This document shows positions 16,729 through 24,247 of a DNA stretch of 25,190 bases, piece by piece (position 1 is the stretch's first letter; each line of letters begins with the position of its first letter). The notes beneath the pieces are model-generated. The model searched no databases. It saw only the letters and a list, made by a program, of their open reading frames with translations, and was not told where the DNA came from. The stretch spans positions 1 to 25,190 of the forward strand of contig CAKRTP010000015.1 in NCBI GenBank assembly GCA_934402155.1, written 5' to 3'. A program made the translations under genes and the position numbers. Origin of the DNA: an uncultured Blautia sp. GTDB lineage: Bacteria; Bacillota; Clostridia; Lachnospirales; Lachnospiraceae.

Positions 16729-17805
16729 TTACTGATTCAGCAGATGTTTCTCGTATTCATCAAAATTATATTCCCGCTGCTGAAAATTGTTGAAACGGTT
16801 GCCGGAGGCAGGTGCTGCCGGCTTCTTGGCGGCCTTTCGGCTCTGGCGGCGTTTCTGATATTCGCTGTCAAGAGAACGGATGTCATCCAGAGTTCGGACT
16901 TCTTTCTTTTTCCAGCCTTCAAGGATCTTGTCAGTGTACTGAAAGCTTGCCTGACCGGTCTGAAGCACCGTACGGCTGCAGGCTTCCTGAATGATCTCCA
17001 TGGAAAAACCATAGGTTTTGAGCCAGGTATCCATAAGAGTGATCTCGGTCTCAACAGGATTTCGATTGGTGATCCCAAGTGCTTTGAGGATTGCAAAATA
17101 ATCCTTATTATAACTGGAACTGGAACTTTTTGCCTGGTCTACAGTGGAAATTCCCTCCTCAGCCCATGCAAGAGCAACTTTTTCTATGTAGCGGATGCTT
17201 TTGTGGTTGTGGCTGACGCAGTATTCCAGGAGATATTCAATAAGATCTGCACTGAGTCCAAGTCCATCGTAGAAGAAAAGAATCTTCTGGATCTCAGTAG
17301 GAGACAGAGTCTTGCCGAGATATTGTTCTGCAATATAAAGAAGCTGGATGATGTCTTCATTCTGTTTCAGTTCACTGATCCGGTCGGGAGTAAGCTCCTG
17401 CGTCCTGACAGAAGCAGGGGATGCAGCAGCAGGTTCTGCCGCGGCAGGGGCAGAAGTCATTGGCTCGCGGGCAGAAGCTGTCTCTGCACCGGCAGGATCC
17501 GCCTGATGGCCAGGAGACAGCAGCATGATGCCGCAGAGTTTGTTGGTATCTGTAAAATCAAGAGCCAGAAGTTCCTGTTTGGCCCAGTATTTCAAGGCCC
17601 GGAGGATATCCCTCTCCGTGCACAGAAGACGGTCAGCCATCTGCTCCAGACTGAAAGAAACCGGAGCACTGGAAAGAGAACGTAAAAGATAAATATATAC
17701 TTTAACGAATTCTCCGTTAGCCTCCGGCATATAGTTGTCGATAAATGTGTTCGATAAAATCGTGACCTCCGTAAGGGAGGAGTTCTGTAATGTGATCGTT
17801 GCCAT
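16729..17805 (-). CDS. DnaD-domain primosomal protein
   Basis: A 358-residue protein of the DnaD/DnaB (Gram-positive) replication-initiation family, which remodels origin DNA and recruits the helicase-loader complex. Residues 1-110 form a winged-helix region (EFVKVYIYLLRSL, then SLEQMADRLLCTERDILRAL). A low-complexity Ala/Pro/Ser linker (about 118-155) leads to tandem DnaB_2-type helical domains (TEIQKILFFYDGLGLSADLIEYLLEYC and VETEITLMDTWLKTYGFSMEIIQEAC). The C-terminal tail has the aromatic FNNFQQREYNFDEYEKHLL. Pairing with the dnaI-like gene matches the B. subtilis DnaB/DnaI logic. The ribosome site is weak. A 334-base region with many DnaA boxes lies upstream. Confidence 0.9.
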   Translation of the reverse strand: MATITLQNSSLTEVTILSNTFIDNYMPEANGEFVKVYIYLLRSLSSAPVSFSLEQMADRLLCTERDILRALKYWAKQELLALDFTDTNKLCGIMLLSPGHQADPAGAETASAREPMTSAPAAAEPAAASPASVRTQELTPDRISELKQNEDIIQLLYIAEQYLGKTLSPTEIQKILFFYDGLGLSADLIEYLLEYCVSHNHKSIRYIEKVALAWAEEGISTVDQAKSSSSSYNKDYFAILKALGITNRNPVETEITLMDTWLKTYGFSMEIIQEACSRTVLQTGQASFQYTDKILEGWKKKEVRTLDDIRSLDSEYQKRRQSRKAAKKPAAPASGNRFNNFQQREYNFDEYEKHLLNQ

Positions 17806-17878
17806 GAAATATCGCTCACTTTCTGAAAAAATTCCGGTTAAACACTACATGAATAATACAGTGTCTTGGAACACTTGG

Positions 17879-17907
17879 ATTATAGCACAACATTTTTCAA
17901 ATGAGAA
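17879..17907 (-). promoter_or_regulatory. Promoter of the dnaD-dnaI-prs operon
   Basis: On the minus strand TTCTCA (17907-17902), 17 bases, then a perfect TATAAT (17884-17879). The transcript would start near 17872 and have a leader of about 65 bases. Downstream of the -10, an AGTGT...ACACT inverted repeat covers the start site region. Confidence 0.6.
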
Positions 17908-17942
17908 TAGGGTATTTTCCGGCGGAGATTTCCACACTAAAA

Positions 17943-17969
17943 TGTGGATAATGTGGATAATGTGGAAAG
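17943..17969 (-). promoter_or_regulatory. DnaA box cluster A (proximal to dnaD promoter)
   Basis: Two perfect TGTGGATAA units (TTATCCACA on the minus strand) abut at 17943-17951 and 17952-17960, followed by a degenerate third unit TGTGGAAAG at 17961-17969, giving a 9-bp tandem array. It lies about 70-100 bases upstream of the predicted start of dnaD transcription. Confidence 0.8.
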
Positions 17970-18040
17970 TGAAAACGGGATAAAATTATCTGCAACCACG
18001 ATAAATGTCGAAAAAACCTGTAAACTGGTGGATTTTTGCA

Positions 18041-18049
18041 AGTGTATAA
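18041..18049 (-). promoter_or_regulatory. Near-consensus DnaA box
   Basis: Minus-strand TTATACACT has one mismatch to TTATNCACA and shares the orientation of both clusters. It lies between them. Confidence 0.45.
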
Positions 18050-18082
18050 GTTCAGTTATGTAAACACTGATGATTAATAAAA

Positions 18083-18127
18083 ATCCACATGCTGTGCACT
18101 GGTGAAAATGTGTATAAGCATGTGGAT
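18083..18127 (-). terminator. Probable murC terminator incorporating a DnaA box
   Basis: On the minus strand ATCCACATGC (18127-18118) pairs perfectly with GCATGTGGAT (18092-18083) and is followed by TTTT. The loop is 25 bases, long for a terminator, with little inner pairing. The 5' arm shares most of the DnaA box at 18121-18129. Confidence 0.6.
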
Positions 18128-18138
18128 AATGTGGATAA
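18109..18138 (-). promoter_or_regulatory. DnaA box cluster B (abutting murC stop codon)
   Basis: Three perfect boxes, all with the consensus on the minus strand: TTATACACA at 18109-18117, then two abutting TTATCCACA at 18121-18129 and 18130-18138. The last box ends one base from the murC stop codon (18140-18142). Confidence 0.8.
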
Positions 18139-18139
18139 C

Positions 18140-19519
18140 TTATTTGCCGAGGAGCTGTTCTCCAATATTTACAACGTCTCCGGCCCCCATAGTTATCAAC
18201 AGGTCGCCCTGTGTACAATTTTCAAGTAAAAAATTCTCGATTTCGTCGAAAGTCGGGAAATATTCACATGGAGTACCGTTCTGGTCGATCAGTTTCTGAA
18301 GATCAGCAGAGGAAATTCCGAGGTTATCGGTTTCTCTGGCCGCATAAATATCAGCAAGAACGACATGATCTGCCAGGGAAAGAGCTTTGGCGAATTCAGG
18401 AAGAAGAGCCTTGGTACGTGTATAAGTATGTGGCTGGAAAACACACCAGATTTTTTTGTGTGGATAATTTCTGGCTGCATGGAGTGTAGCCTCGATCTCA
18501 GTCGGATGATGTGCATAATCGTCGATGATCGTAACACCACCGATCTGTCCTTTATACTGGAATCTGCGGTCTGTTCCTGTGAAGTCTTTAAGACCTTCAA
18601 GGATAACCTCGTCAGAAAGATCCAGAAGCTGTCCGCAGGCAATGGAAGCCAGTGCATTGGAAACATTATGGATTCCCGGCACCTTAAGTGTACAGGTTCC
18701 AAGTGGGGTTCCGTTATGGAGTACACGGAAAGAGGCATGTCCAAATTCATCATAAGTAATGCTGTCAGCAGTGTAATCAGCTTCTTTTTCCAGGCTGTAG
18801 GTGATGATCCTGCAAGGAAGGTCCCTGATGATCTCTTCGTATTTTGGAGTATCTGCATTGATGATCAGTGCACCGTCTGCCGGAAGAAGTTCTGCGAATC
18901 TGCGGAAGGAATGACGAATATCATCAATATCCTTGAAGAAATCCAGATGATCTGCGTCGATATTCAGGATGATGCCGATCTTTGGAAAGAAGCTTAAGAA
19001 ACTGTTGGTATATTCGCAGGCCTCTGTGAGGAAAGTTTCTGACTGTCCGACGCGGATATTTCCGCCGATTGCCGGGAGGATGCCTCCGACGCTGATAGTA
19101 GGATCACATTCTCCTCTGAGCAGGATATGGGAGATCATGGAAGTGGTGGTGGTTTTTCCGTGAGTTCCGGACACTGCGATCGGAGTATCATAATTGCGCA
19201 TGATCTGTCCGAGGAGCTGCGCTCTGGTAAGCATTGGGATGCCTTTCTCCCGGGCACAGGCAAATTCCGGATTGTCAGGATGGATCGCAGCTGTATAGAC
19301 GACAACATCAACAGAATCTTTGATGTTGGAAGCGCGCTGTCCATAGTAAAGAGTAGCTCCCTTTTCTTCGAGAAGAGAGGTCAGCGGGCTTTTTTTTGAG
19401 TCGGATCCGGAGATGGTAAATCCCTCTTCAAGAAGAACTTCGGCCAGTCCGCTCATACTGATTCCGCCAATGCCGATAAAATGGATGGCGATCGGTTTAT
19501 GAAAGTCTATCTGATACAT
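18140..19519 (-). CDS. murC: UDP-N-acetylmuramate--L-alanine ligase
   Basis: A 459-residue cytosolic Mur ligase that adds L-Ala to UDP-MurNAc using ATP, the first amino acid step of peptidoglycan precursor synthesis. The N-terminal UDP-binding domain has HFIGIGGISMSGLAEVL (13-29). The ATP loop GTHGKTT is at 118-124, followed by the family EACEY (carboxylated-lysine/metal region), NIDADHLD and the C-terminal FQPHTYTRTKAL and MGAGD motifs. Length is normal. ATG is preceded by AAGGAG. It is not in a dcw cluster here; it sits alone between the replication operon and the divergent glycogen genes. Its coding sequence contains a perfect DnaA box. Confidence 0.96.
   Translation of the reverse strand: MYQIDFHKPIAIHFIGIGGISMSGLAEVLLEEGFTISGSDSKKSPLTSLLEEKGATLYYGQRASNIKDSVDVVVYTAAIHPDNPEFACAREKGIPMLTRAQLLGQIMRNYDTPIAVSGTHGKTTTTSMISHILLRGECDPTISVGGILPAIGGNIRVGQSETFLTEACEYTNSFLSFFPKIGIILNIDADHLDFFKDIDDIRHSFRRFAELLPADGALIINADTPKYEEIIRDLPCRIITYSLEKEADYTADSITYDEFGHASFRVLHNGTPLGTCTLKVPGIHNVSNALASIACGQLLDLSDEVILEGLKDFTGTDRRFQYKGQIGGVTIIDDYAHHPTEIEATLHAARNYPHKKIWCVFQPHTYTRTKALLPEFAKALSLADHVVLADIYAARETDNLGISSADLQKLIDQNGTPCEYFPTFDEIENFLLENCTQGDLLITMGAGDVVNIGEQLLGK
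18459..18467 (-). promoter_or_regulatory. Perfect DnaA box inside murC
   Basis: TTATCCACA on the minus strand, same orientation as the intergenic boxes, 321 bases from cluster B. A one-mismatch box (TTATACACG) lies at 18417-18425. Being in coding sequence, it could be accidental. Confidence 0.5.
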
Positions 19520-19570
19520 AATAAAAATCTCCTTAGTAATTTTGCTGAATGGTTACTTTTTATCTTAAAT

Positions 19571-19599
19571 ATTATACCTCTTGTGGGTGGAAATGAAAA
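19571..19599 (-). promoter_or_regulatory. Promoter of murC
   Basis: Minus-strand TTTTCA (19599-19594), 17 bases, TATAAT (19576-19571), about 50 bases upstream of the murC ATG. Confidence 0.55.
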
Positions 19600-19693
19600 G
19601 CGCAAGTTTGAACGAAGAAAAAATACACAATTTACAACTGAATAAATTGTGCAAAAGCGGCAAAAAAGCACGCACTGTAATTTGCTAAAGCAC

Positions 19694-19738
19694 AAAAACA
19701 TGTGCAAAAAATATAAAAAATACAAAATAAATACAAAA
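19694..19738. other. Phased A-tract region upstream of glgC promoter
   Basis: Five runs of 4-6 A residues at 19694, 19706, 19715, 19724 and 19735 recur roughly once per helical turn, ending 15 bases before the glgC -35. The murC-glgC gap (19520-19847) otherwise holds the two divergent promoters and no ORF. Curved DNA or an UP-element-like role is inferred. Confidence 0.45.
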
Positions 19739-19753
19739 TAATTGTAAATAATG

Positions 19754-19782
19754 TTCACTAATCTGGCGAGGTATGGTATAAT
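19754..19782 (+). promoter_or_regulatory. Promoter of the glgC-glgD-spoVG transcript
   Basis: TTCACT (19754-19759), 17-base spacer, perfect TATAAT (19777-19782). Transcription should start near 19789, giving a leader of about 60 bases. Confidence 0.6.
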
Positions 19783-19847
19783 TAAACAATCAAACGTAAC
19801 TGCAAAGATACAGAATGGTTACGATCAAACAGACAAGAGGTGAGTGC

Positions 19848-21125
19848 ATGATCAAGAAAGAAATGATTGCCATGCTTCTGGCGGGCGGTCAGGGCAGCAG
19901 ACTTGGAGTATTGACAGCTAAGGTAGCGAAACCAGCGGTCGCCTTTGGGGGAAAATATCGTATCATCGATTTTCCGCTGAGCAACTGTATTAATTCAGGC
20001 ATTGATACAGTGGGAGTGCTGACACAGTATCAGCCACTGCGTCTGAATACACACATTGGGATTGGAATTCCGTGGGATCTGGACAGAAACGAGGGCGGTG
20101 TGACTGTATTGCCTCCATATGAACGGAGCGATAACAGTGAATGGTACACCGGAACAGCGAATGCGATTTTTCAGAATCTTGATTACATGGAGCAGTATAA
20201 TCCGGATTATGTGCTGATTCTTTCCGGAGATCACATCTACAAGATGGATTACGAAGTAATGCTGAGTTTCCATAAGGCAAACAAGGCAGATATCACGATC
20301 GCATGTATGCCGGTCCCGATGGAAGAAGCGAGTCGTTTCGGAATTATGGTAACAGACGAGACAGGGCGGGTGAAGGAATTTGAAGAGAAACCGGAGAAGC
20401 CCAGCAGTAATCTGGCTTCCATGGGAATCTACATATTCAGCTGGCCTGTACTGAAGGAGGCTCTGCTGGCACTGAAGGCTCAGAGCAACTGTGATTTTGG
20501 CAAACATATTCTTCCTTACTGCAAAGATAAAGGAGAGAGATTATTTGCCTATGAGTACAATGGATACTGGAAAGATGTCGGAACTCTGGGTTCTTATTGG
20601 GAAGCCAATATGGAGATGATAGATATTGTTCCGGAGTTCAATCTTTATGAAGAATACTGGAGGATATATACGAGAGGTGATATCATCCCGCCGCAGTATA
20701 TTGCAGCAGACGCAGTGACAGACTGTTGTCTGATCGGAGAGGGAACTGAGATTTACGGAGAGGTGTATCATTCTATTATCGGACCGAATGTTGTGATCGG
20801 CAAAGGAACAGTGGTCAGAGATTCCATTATTATGAGGAATTCCGTGATAGGAGAGAATTCTGTTCTGGATAAGGCGATCATAGCGGAGGATGTTACTGTT
20901 GGAAACAATACTGTCATCGGATGTGGAGAAGAGGCTGAGAATGTATTTAAGCCTTCTGTCTATGCATTTGGACTTGCTACGATCGGAGAACAGAGCGTTA
21001 TACCGGATAATGTCAGGATAGGAAGAAACACTGCAATTTCAGGAATTACTACAGTGGAGGATTATCCGAAGGGAATTCTTGAGAGTGGACAGGTGATCAG
21101 AGCAAAGGATGGTGAGCAGTCATGA
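19848..21125 (+). CDS. glgC: Glucose-1-phosphate adenylyltransferase, catalytic subunit
   Basis: A 425-residue enzyme making ADP-glucose from glucose-1-phosphate and ATP, the committed step of bacterial glycogen synthesis. The nucleotidyltransferase core has [40 protein letters not shown] (with the catalytic Asp), EEKP and GYWKDVGT. The C-terminal third is a left-handed beta-helix of hexapeptide repeats ([14 protein letters not shown]). ATG 19848 is preferred over the in-frame 19815 because AAGAGGTGAG sits just ahead of it and the homologous N terminus begins there. Its stop overlaps the glgD start (ATGA). No glycogen synthase or branching enzyme is present in the window. Confidence 0.95.
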   Translation: MIKKEMIAMLLAGGQGSRLGVLTAKVAKPAVAFGGKYRIIDFPLSNCINSGIDTVGVLTQYQPLRLNTHIGIGIPWDLDRNEGGVTVLPPYERSDNSEWYTGTANAIFQNLDYMEQYNPDYVLILSGDHIYKMDYEVMLSFHKANKADITIACMPVPMEEASRFGIMVTDETGRVKEFEEKPEKPSSNLASMGIYIFSWPVLKEALLALKAQSNCDFGKHILPYCKDKGERLFAYEYNGYWKDVGTLGSYWEANMEMIDIVPEFNLYEEYWRIYTRGDIIPPQYIAADAVTDCCLIGEGTEIYGEVYHSIIGPNVVIGKGTVVRDSIIMRNSVIGENSVLDKAIIAEDVTVGNNTVIGCGEEAENVFKPSVYAFGLATIGEQSVIPDNVRIGRNTAISGITTVEDYPKGILESGQVIRAKDGEQS

Positions 21126-22243
21126 AGGCAATCGGGATTATCCTTGCAGGCGGCAATAACAGCCGTATGCGGGAACTGTCGGACAAGAGAGCAATTGCAG
21201 CAATGCCGGTAGCCGGAAGTTACCGCAGTATTGATTTTGCACTGAGTAATATGGCAAATTCACATATACAGAAGGTTGCCGTCCTTACTCAGTATAATGC
21301 GAGATCTCTGAATGAACATTTAAGTTCTTCAAAATGGTGGGATTTTGGACGTAAACAGGGAGGTTTGTTTGTATTTACACCTACGATCACCAAGGACAAC
21401 AGTCTGTGGTATCAGGGAACAGCAGATGCGATCTATCAGAATCTTACATTTCTCAGGAACAGTCATGAGCCATATGTTGTCATTGCATCCGGAGACTGTA
21501 TATACAAGATGGATTATAACAAAGTCCTGGATTTTCATATTTCAAAGCGCGCAGATATTACAGTTGTCTGCACAACCTGCAAAGATCAGAGCGAGGTAGA
21601 GCGTTTTGGTGTAGTCCGTATGAATGATGACTGCAGGATCGAAGAATTTGAAGAAAAACCTATCGTATCTAATTATAATACGATTTCAACAGGCATTTAT
21701 ATCATCCGAAGAAGACAGTTGATTGAAATGCTGGAGCGGGCTGCCCAGGAAGGCAGACATGATTTTGTAAATGATATTCTTATCCGTTACAAAAATCTCA
21801 AACGAATTTACGGCTACAAGATAGATTCCTACTGGAGTAATATTTCTACGGCTGAAGCCTATTATCGAACAAATATGGCTTTTCTGGAGCCTGAGATCCG
21901 GAATTATTTCTTCAGACAGGAACCGTCGATCAAAACCAAGATCGATGATCTGCCGCCGGCCAAATATAATCCGGGGGCAGTCGTAAAGAACAGCCTTGTT
22001 GCAAGCGGATGCATTATCAACGGCACGGTTGAAAATTCAGTACTGTTTAAAGATGTTTATGTGGGCAACAACTGTGTAATCAGGAATTCTGTGATTCTCA
22101 ACAGTGTTTATCTGGGTGATAATGTCCGGCTGGAGAACTGTATTGTTGAAAGTCGTGATACGATCAGGGCGAATTCCTGCTATAGCGCTGAAGATGGAAA
22201 GGTCAGAATCGTTGTAGAAAAAAATGAAAGGTACGCATTATAA
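21122..22243 (+). CDS. glgD: Glucose-1-phosphate adenylyltransferase regulatory-type subunit GlgD
   Basis: A 373-residue paralogue of GlgC. In Firmicutes GlgD pairs with GlgC and raises its activity while being poorly active alone. The fold is the same, but active-site motifs are altered: LAGGNNSRM replaces [19 protein letters not shown] replaces [10 protein letters not shown], and [13 protein letters not shown] replaces GYWKDVGT. The C-terminal beta-helix is present ([27 protein letters not shown] region). Translation is coupled to glgC through the four-base overlap. The subunit role rests on family knowledge; the motif losses are seen directly. Confidence 0.93.
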   Translation: MKAIGIILAGGNNSRMRELSDKRAIAAMPVAGSYRSIDFALSNMANSHIQKVAVLTQYNARSLNEHLSSSKWWDFGRKQGGLFVFTPTITKDNSLWYQGTADAIYQNLTFLRNSHEPYVVIASGDCIYKMDYNKVLDFHISKRADITVVCTTCKDQSEVERFGVVRMNDDCRIEEFEEKPIVSNYNTISTGIYIIRRRQLIEMLERAAQEGRHDFVNDILIRYKNLKRIYGYKIDSYWSNISTAEAYYRTNMAFLEPEIRNYFFRQEPSIKTKIDDLPPAKYNPGAVVKNSLVASGCIINGTVENSVLFKDVYVGNNCVIRNSVILNSVYLGDNVRLENCIVESRDTIRANSCYSAEDGKVRIVVEKNERYAL

Positions 22244-22295
22244 CAGAACATAAAACAGAATATGCGTATGAAAAATGAAAGGGGCAGCAAATCAG

Positions 22296-22589
22296 ATGAA
22301 TATTACAGATGTACGTGTGAGAAAGATTGCAAAGGAAGGAAAGATGAAAGCGGTCGTATCGATCACAATAGATGATGAATTTGTAGTACATGATATCAAG
22401 GTGATTGAAGGTGAGAAAGGCTTGTTTATCGCAATGCCAAGCCGCAAGGCAGCAGATGGAGAATACCGTGATATCGCACATCCGATCAACTCTCAGACCA
22501 GAGATCGTATTCAGGGTCTGATCCTGGAAAAATATCAGGAACTTCTGGCTGAGGAGGATGCCGAGAATCTGGAAGAAGCAGCTGAATAA
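22296..22589 (+). CDS. spoVG: SpoVG family regulatory protein
   Basis: A 97-residue small nucleic-acid-binding protein of the SpoVG family, named from stage V sporulation and, in several Firmicutes, shown to bind RNA or DNA and affect envelope and virulence genes. The start [10 protein letters not shown] and the segments [20 protein letters not shown] and [21 protein letters not shown] are diagnostic. An acidic tail ([13 protein letters not shown]) follows. An in-frame ATG at 22275 exists, but family alignment favours 22296; GAAAGGGG lies 11 bases upstream, a slightly long spacing. It follows glgD by 52 bases with no terminator between, so read-through from the glycogen operon is likely. A strong terminator follows. 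Confidence 0.95.
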   Translation: MNITDVRVRKIAKEGKMKAVVSITIDDEFVVHDIKVIEGEKGLFIAMPSRKAADGEYRDIAHPINSQTRDRIQGLILEKYQELLAEEDAENLEEAAE

Positions 22590-22596
22590 AAATAAA

Positions 22597-22636
22597 AACC
22601 AGTCTGTCAGGAATATTTCTGTCAGGCTGGTTTTTT
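22597..22636 (+). terminator. Intrinsic terminator after spoVG
   Basis: A 14-position stem (AACCAGTCTGTCAG with CTGTCAGGCTGGTT, one mismatch and one G-U pair), 8-base loop, then six T residues ending at 22636. Confidence 0.9.
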
Positions 22637-22689
22637 GCTTTGCTGGAAATTACTTTGCCAGGATGGGTGTAAGAGGGTCGTAATTTTTT

Positions 22690-22706
22690 TGTAACACATA
22701 TGGTAG
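22690..22706 (+). promoter_or_regulatory. Degenerate WalR-like site
   Basis: TGTAAC-N5-TGGTAG: the first half fits TGTWAH, the second does not. It begins exactly 50 bases upstream of the perfect box, about five helical turns. Confidence 0.3.
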
Positions 22707-22739
22707 ATATGCGCTAAAGTCAAGGATTTTAAACAAAAA

Positions 22740-22756
22740 TGTTACATGAATGTTAC
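22740..22756 (+). promoter_or_regulatory. WalR (YycF) binding box
   Basis: TGTTAC-ATGAA-TGTTAC is a perfect match to the WalR consensus TGTWAH-N5-TGTWAH known from low-GC Gram-positive bacteria, whose regulon is rich in peptidoglycan hydrolases. It ends 18 bases before the -35 of the 3D-domain gene, a typical activator position. Confidence 0.7.
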
Positions 22757-22774
22757 AAAAATTAAATAAAAGTG

Positions 22775-22802
22775 TTGATTTTATAAAAAAATGTGTTATA
22801 CT
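22775..22802 (+). promoter_or_regulatory. Promoter of the 3D-domain cell wall protein
   Basis: TTGATT (22775-22780), 16-base spacer, TATACT (22797-22802). Transcription should start near 22809, leaving a leader of about 24 bases. Confidence 0.65.
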
Positions 22803-22832
22803 GAGTGTACAAAAAAATTACGAGGTGTTTAT

Positions 22833-24215
22833 ATGAAAAGTAAGAAAGTTCTTTCACTGCTGATAACATGTGCAATGACTGCTTCTATGGGAACAACCGT
22901 ATTCGCTTCTACAGAAGATCAGATAGCCGCAGCACAGGCTCAGAGGCAGGAAGCGCAGGCAGGACTTGACCAGGCACAGGCGAACATCAGCGGTCTGGAA
23001 AGTAAGAAACAGGAACTCGAATCCTACCTGTCAGAACTGAATTCACAATATAATGAACTGACAGAAAGCATTTCTCAGCTGAGTACACAGGCTGCTGAGA
23101 AAGAAGATGAATTAACTAAAGTCAAAGTTGCTCTTGCAAGTGCACAGAAAGCAGCGATCAAGCAGAAGGAAGCAATGTCCGACCGTATCCAGTACATATA
23201 TGAGCACGGTGGCACAACAATGTTTGAAGCGCTGATCTCTGCAGGAAGTCTTTCAGAACTTCTGAATCAGGCTAACAGTATTTCAGAGCTTTCCAAATAT
23301 GACAGAAATATGCTTGAGAAATATGAAGCAACACAGAAGAATATTGCAGAACAGCAGCAGAAGATTGAGGAAGAATCTGCTTCCATCAATACCATGCTTA
23401 CAGAAAAAGGCTCCAAACAGCAGGAAGTTCAGAACCTTGTTGCAACAACAAGTGATAATATCAGTTCCTATGTAAATCAGATCAGTGCCAGTCAGGAAGA
23501 AGCAGATATTCTTATGGCACAGGTCAGCAATGCGGACAATGACATTGCAGTCCTGATGGAGCAGGCTGAGCAGGAGAGAGCAGCTGCAGAGGCAGAGGCT
23601 GAGGCTGCAGAGGCAGAAGCTTACAACGAAGAGGATTCCTATAATGAGGCGGATTCTTACAGCGAAGAGGAGGATGCTTCTTACGATGATGAATCTTCAG
23701 CAGAGGATGAGTCTGAGTCTTCCAATGAGTCCGAGTCTTCCGATGATTCTTATACAGAAGATACAGAGTCTTCTGGCGATGGAAGTTATTCAGAGGATGA
23801 AGATATGGGAACGATCGATGATGACAGTGATTACAAAGATATGTCAGAAGACACTGACAGCAGTTCTTCTGATTCCGGGGAGGATTCTTCTTCTGACAGC
23901 AGTTCTTCCGACGGTGGCTCTTCTGATTCCAGCCAGGGAACTTATCTTGGAAACTTTAAGCTGACGGCTTACTGCAACTGTGCAAGCTGCTGTGGGACAG
24001 CAGGAAATGCGACAGCCAGTGGTGTTATGCCGGTGGCAGGACGTACTGTAGCTATGGCAGGCGTACCGTTTGGAACAAAACTTCTTATTAACGGAAATGT
24101 CTACACAGTAGAGGATCTTGGTACACCATACGGTCATGTGGATATCTACTGCGGCAGCCACAGTGAGGCACTGAGCTTTGGGTTACAGTATGCTGATGTT
24201 TATCAGTTAAACTAA
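22833..24215 (+). CDS. Secreted PcsB-like coiled-coil protein with C-terminal 3D domain
   Basis: A 460-residue exported protein. ATG 22833 is chosen over 22791 because GAGGTG lies upstream and a clean signal peptide results (MKSKKVLSLLITCAMTASMG, cleavage after TVFAS or nearby). Residues of about 30-255 form a long coiled coil like those of PcsB/CwlO-type hydrolases. A Ser/Asp/Glu-rich disordered linker of about 110 residues follows. The last 90 residues are a 3D domain (KLTAYCNCASCCGTAGNATASG, then PFGTKLLINGNVYTVEDLG and HVDIYCGSHSEAL), a fold related to MltA-type lytic transglycosylases. Of the three name aspartates, two remain (EDLG, VDIY); the first is replaced in VAMAGVPFG. A cell-wall lytic role is inferred and fits the WalR box upstream. 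Confidence 0.88.
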   Translation: MKSKKVLSLLITCAMTASMGTTVFASTEDQIAAAQAQRQEAQAGLDQAQANISGLESKKQELESYLSELNSQYNELTESISQLSTQAAEKEDELTKVKVALASAQKAAIKQKEAMSDRIQYIYEHGGTTMFEALISAGSLSELLNQANSISELSKYDRNMLEKYEATQKNIAEQQQKIEEESASINTMLTEKGSKQQEVQNLVATTSDNISSYVNQISASQEEADILMAQVSNADNDIAVLMEQAEQERAAAEAEAEAAEAEAYNEEDSYNEADSYSEEEDASYDDESSAEDESESSNESESSDDSYTEDTESSGDGSYSEDEDMGTIDDDSDYKDMSEDTDSSSSDSGEDSSSDSSSSDGGSSDSSQGTYLGNFKLTAYCNCASCCGTAGNATASGVMPVAGRTVAMAGVPFGTKLLINGNVYTVEDLGTPYGHVDIYCGSHSEALSFGLQYADVYQLN

Positions 24216-24247
24216 AAACAGAATATAATATCCCCCAAAAAATATAA

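Noticed and set aside
16720..17685. 321-codon plus-strand ORF opposite the dnaD-like gene
   Set aside because: Antisense shadow; the minus-strand frame has clear DnaD-family domains.
17806..18139. Region as the chromosomal origin oriC
   Set aside because: DnaA boxes are dense, but dnaA, dnaN, recF and rpmH are absent, genes do not diverge from the site, and no clear unwinding element was identified. A non-origin DnaA cluster is the safer reading.
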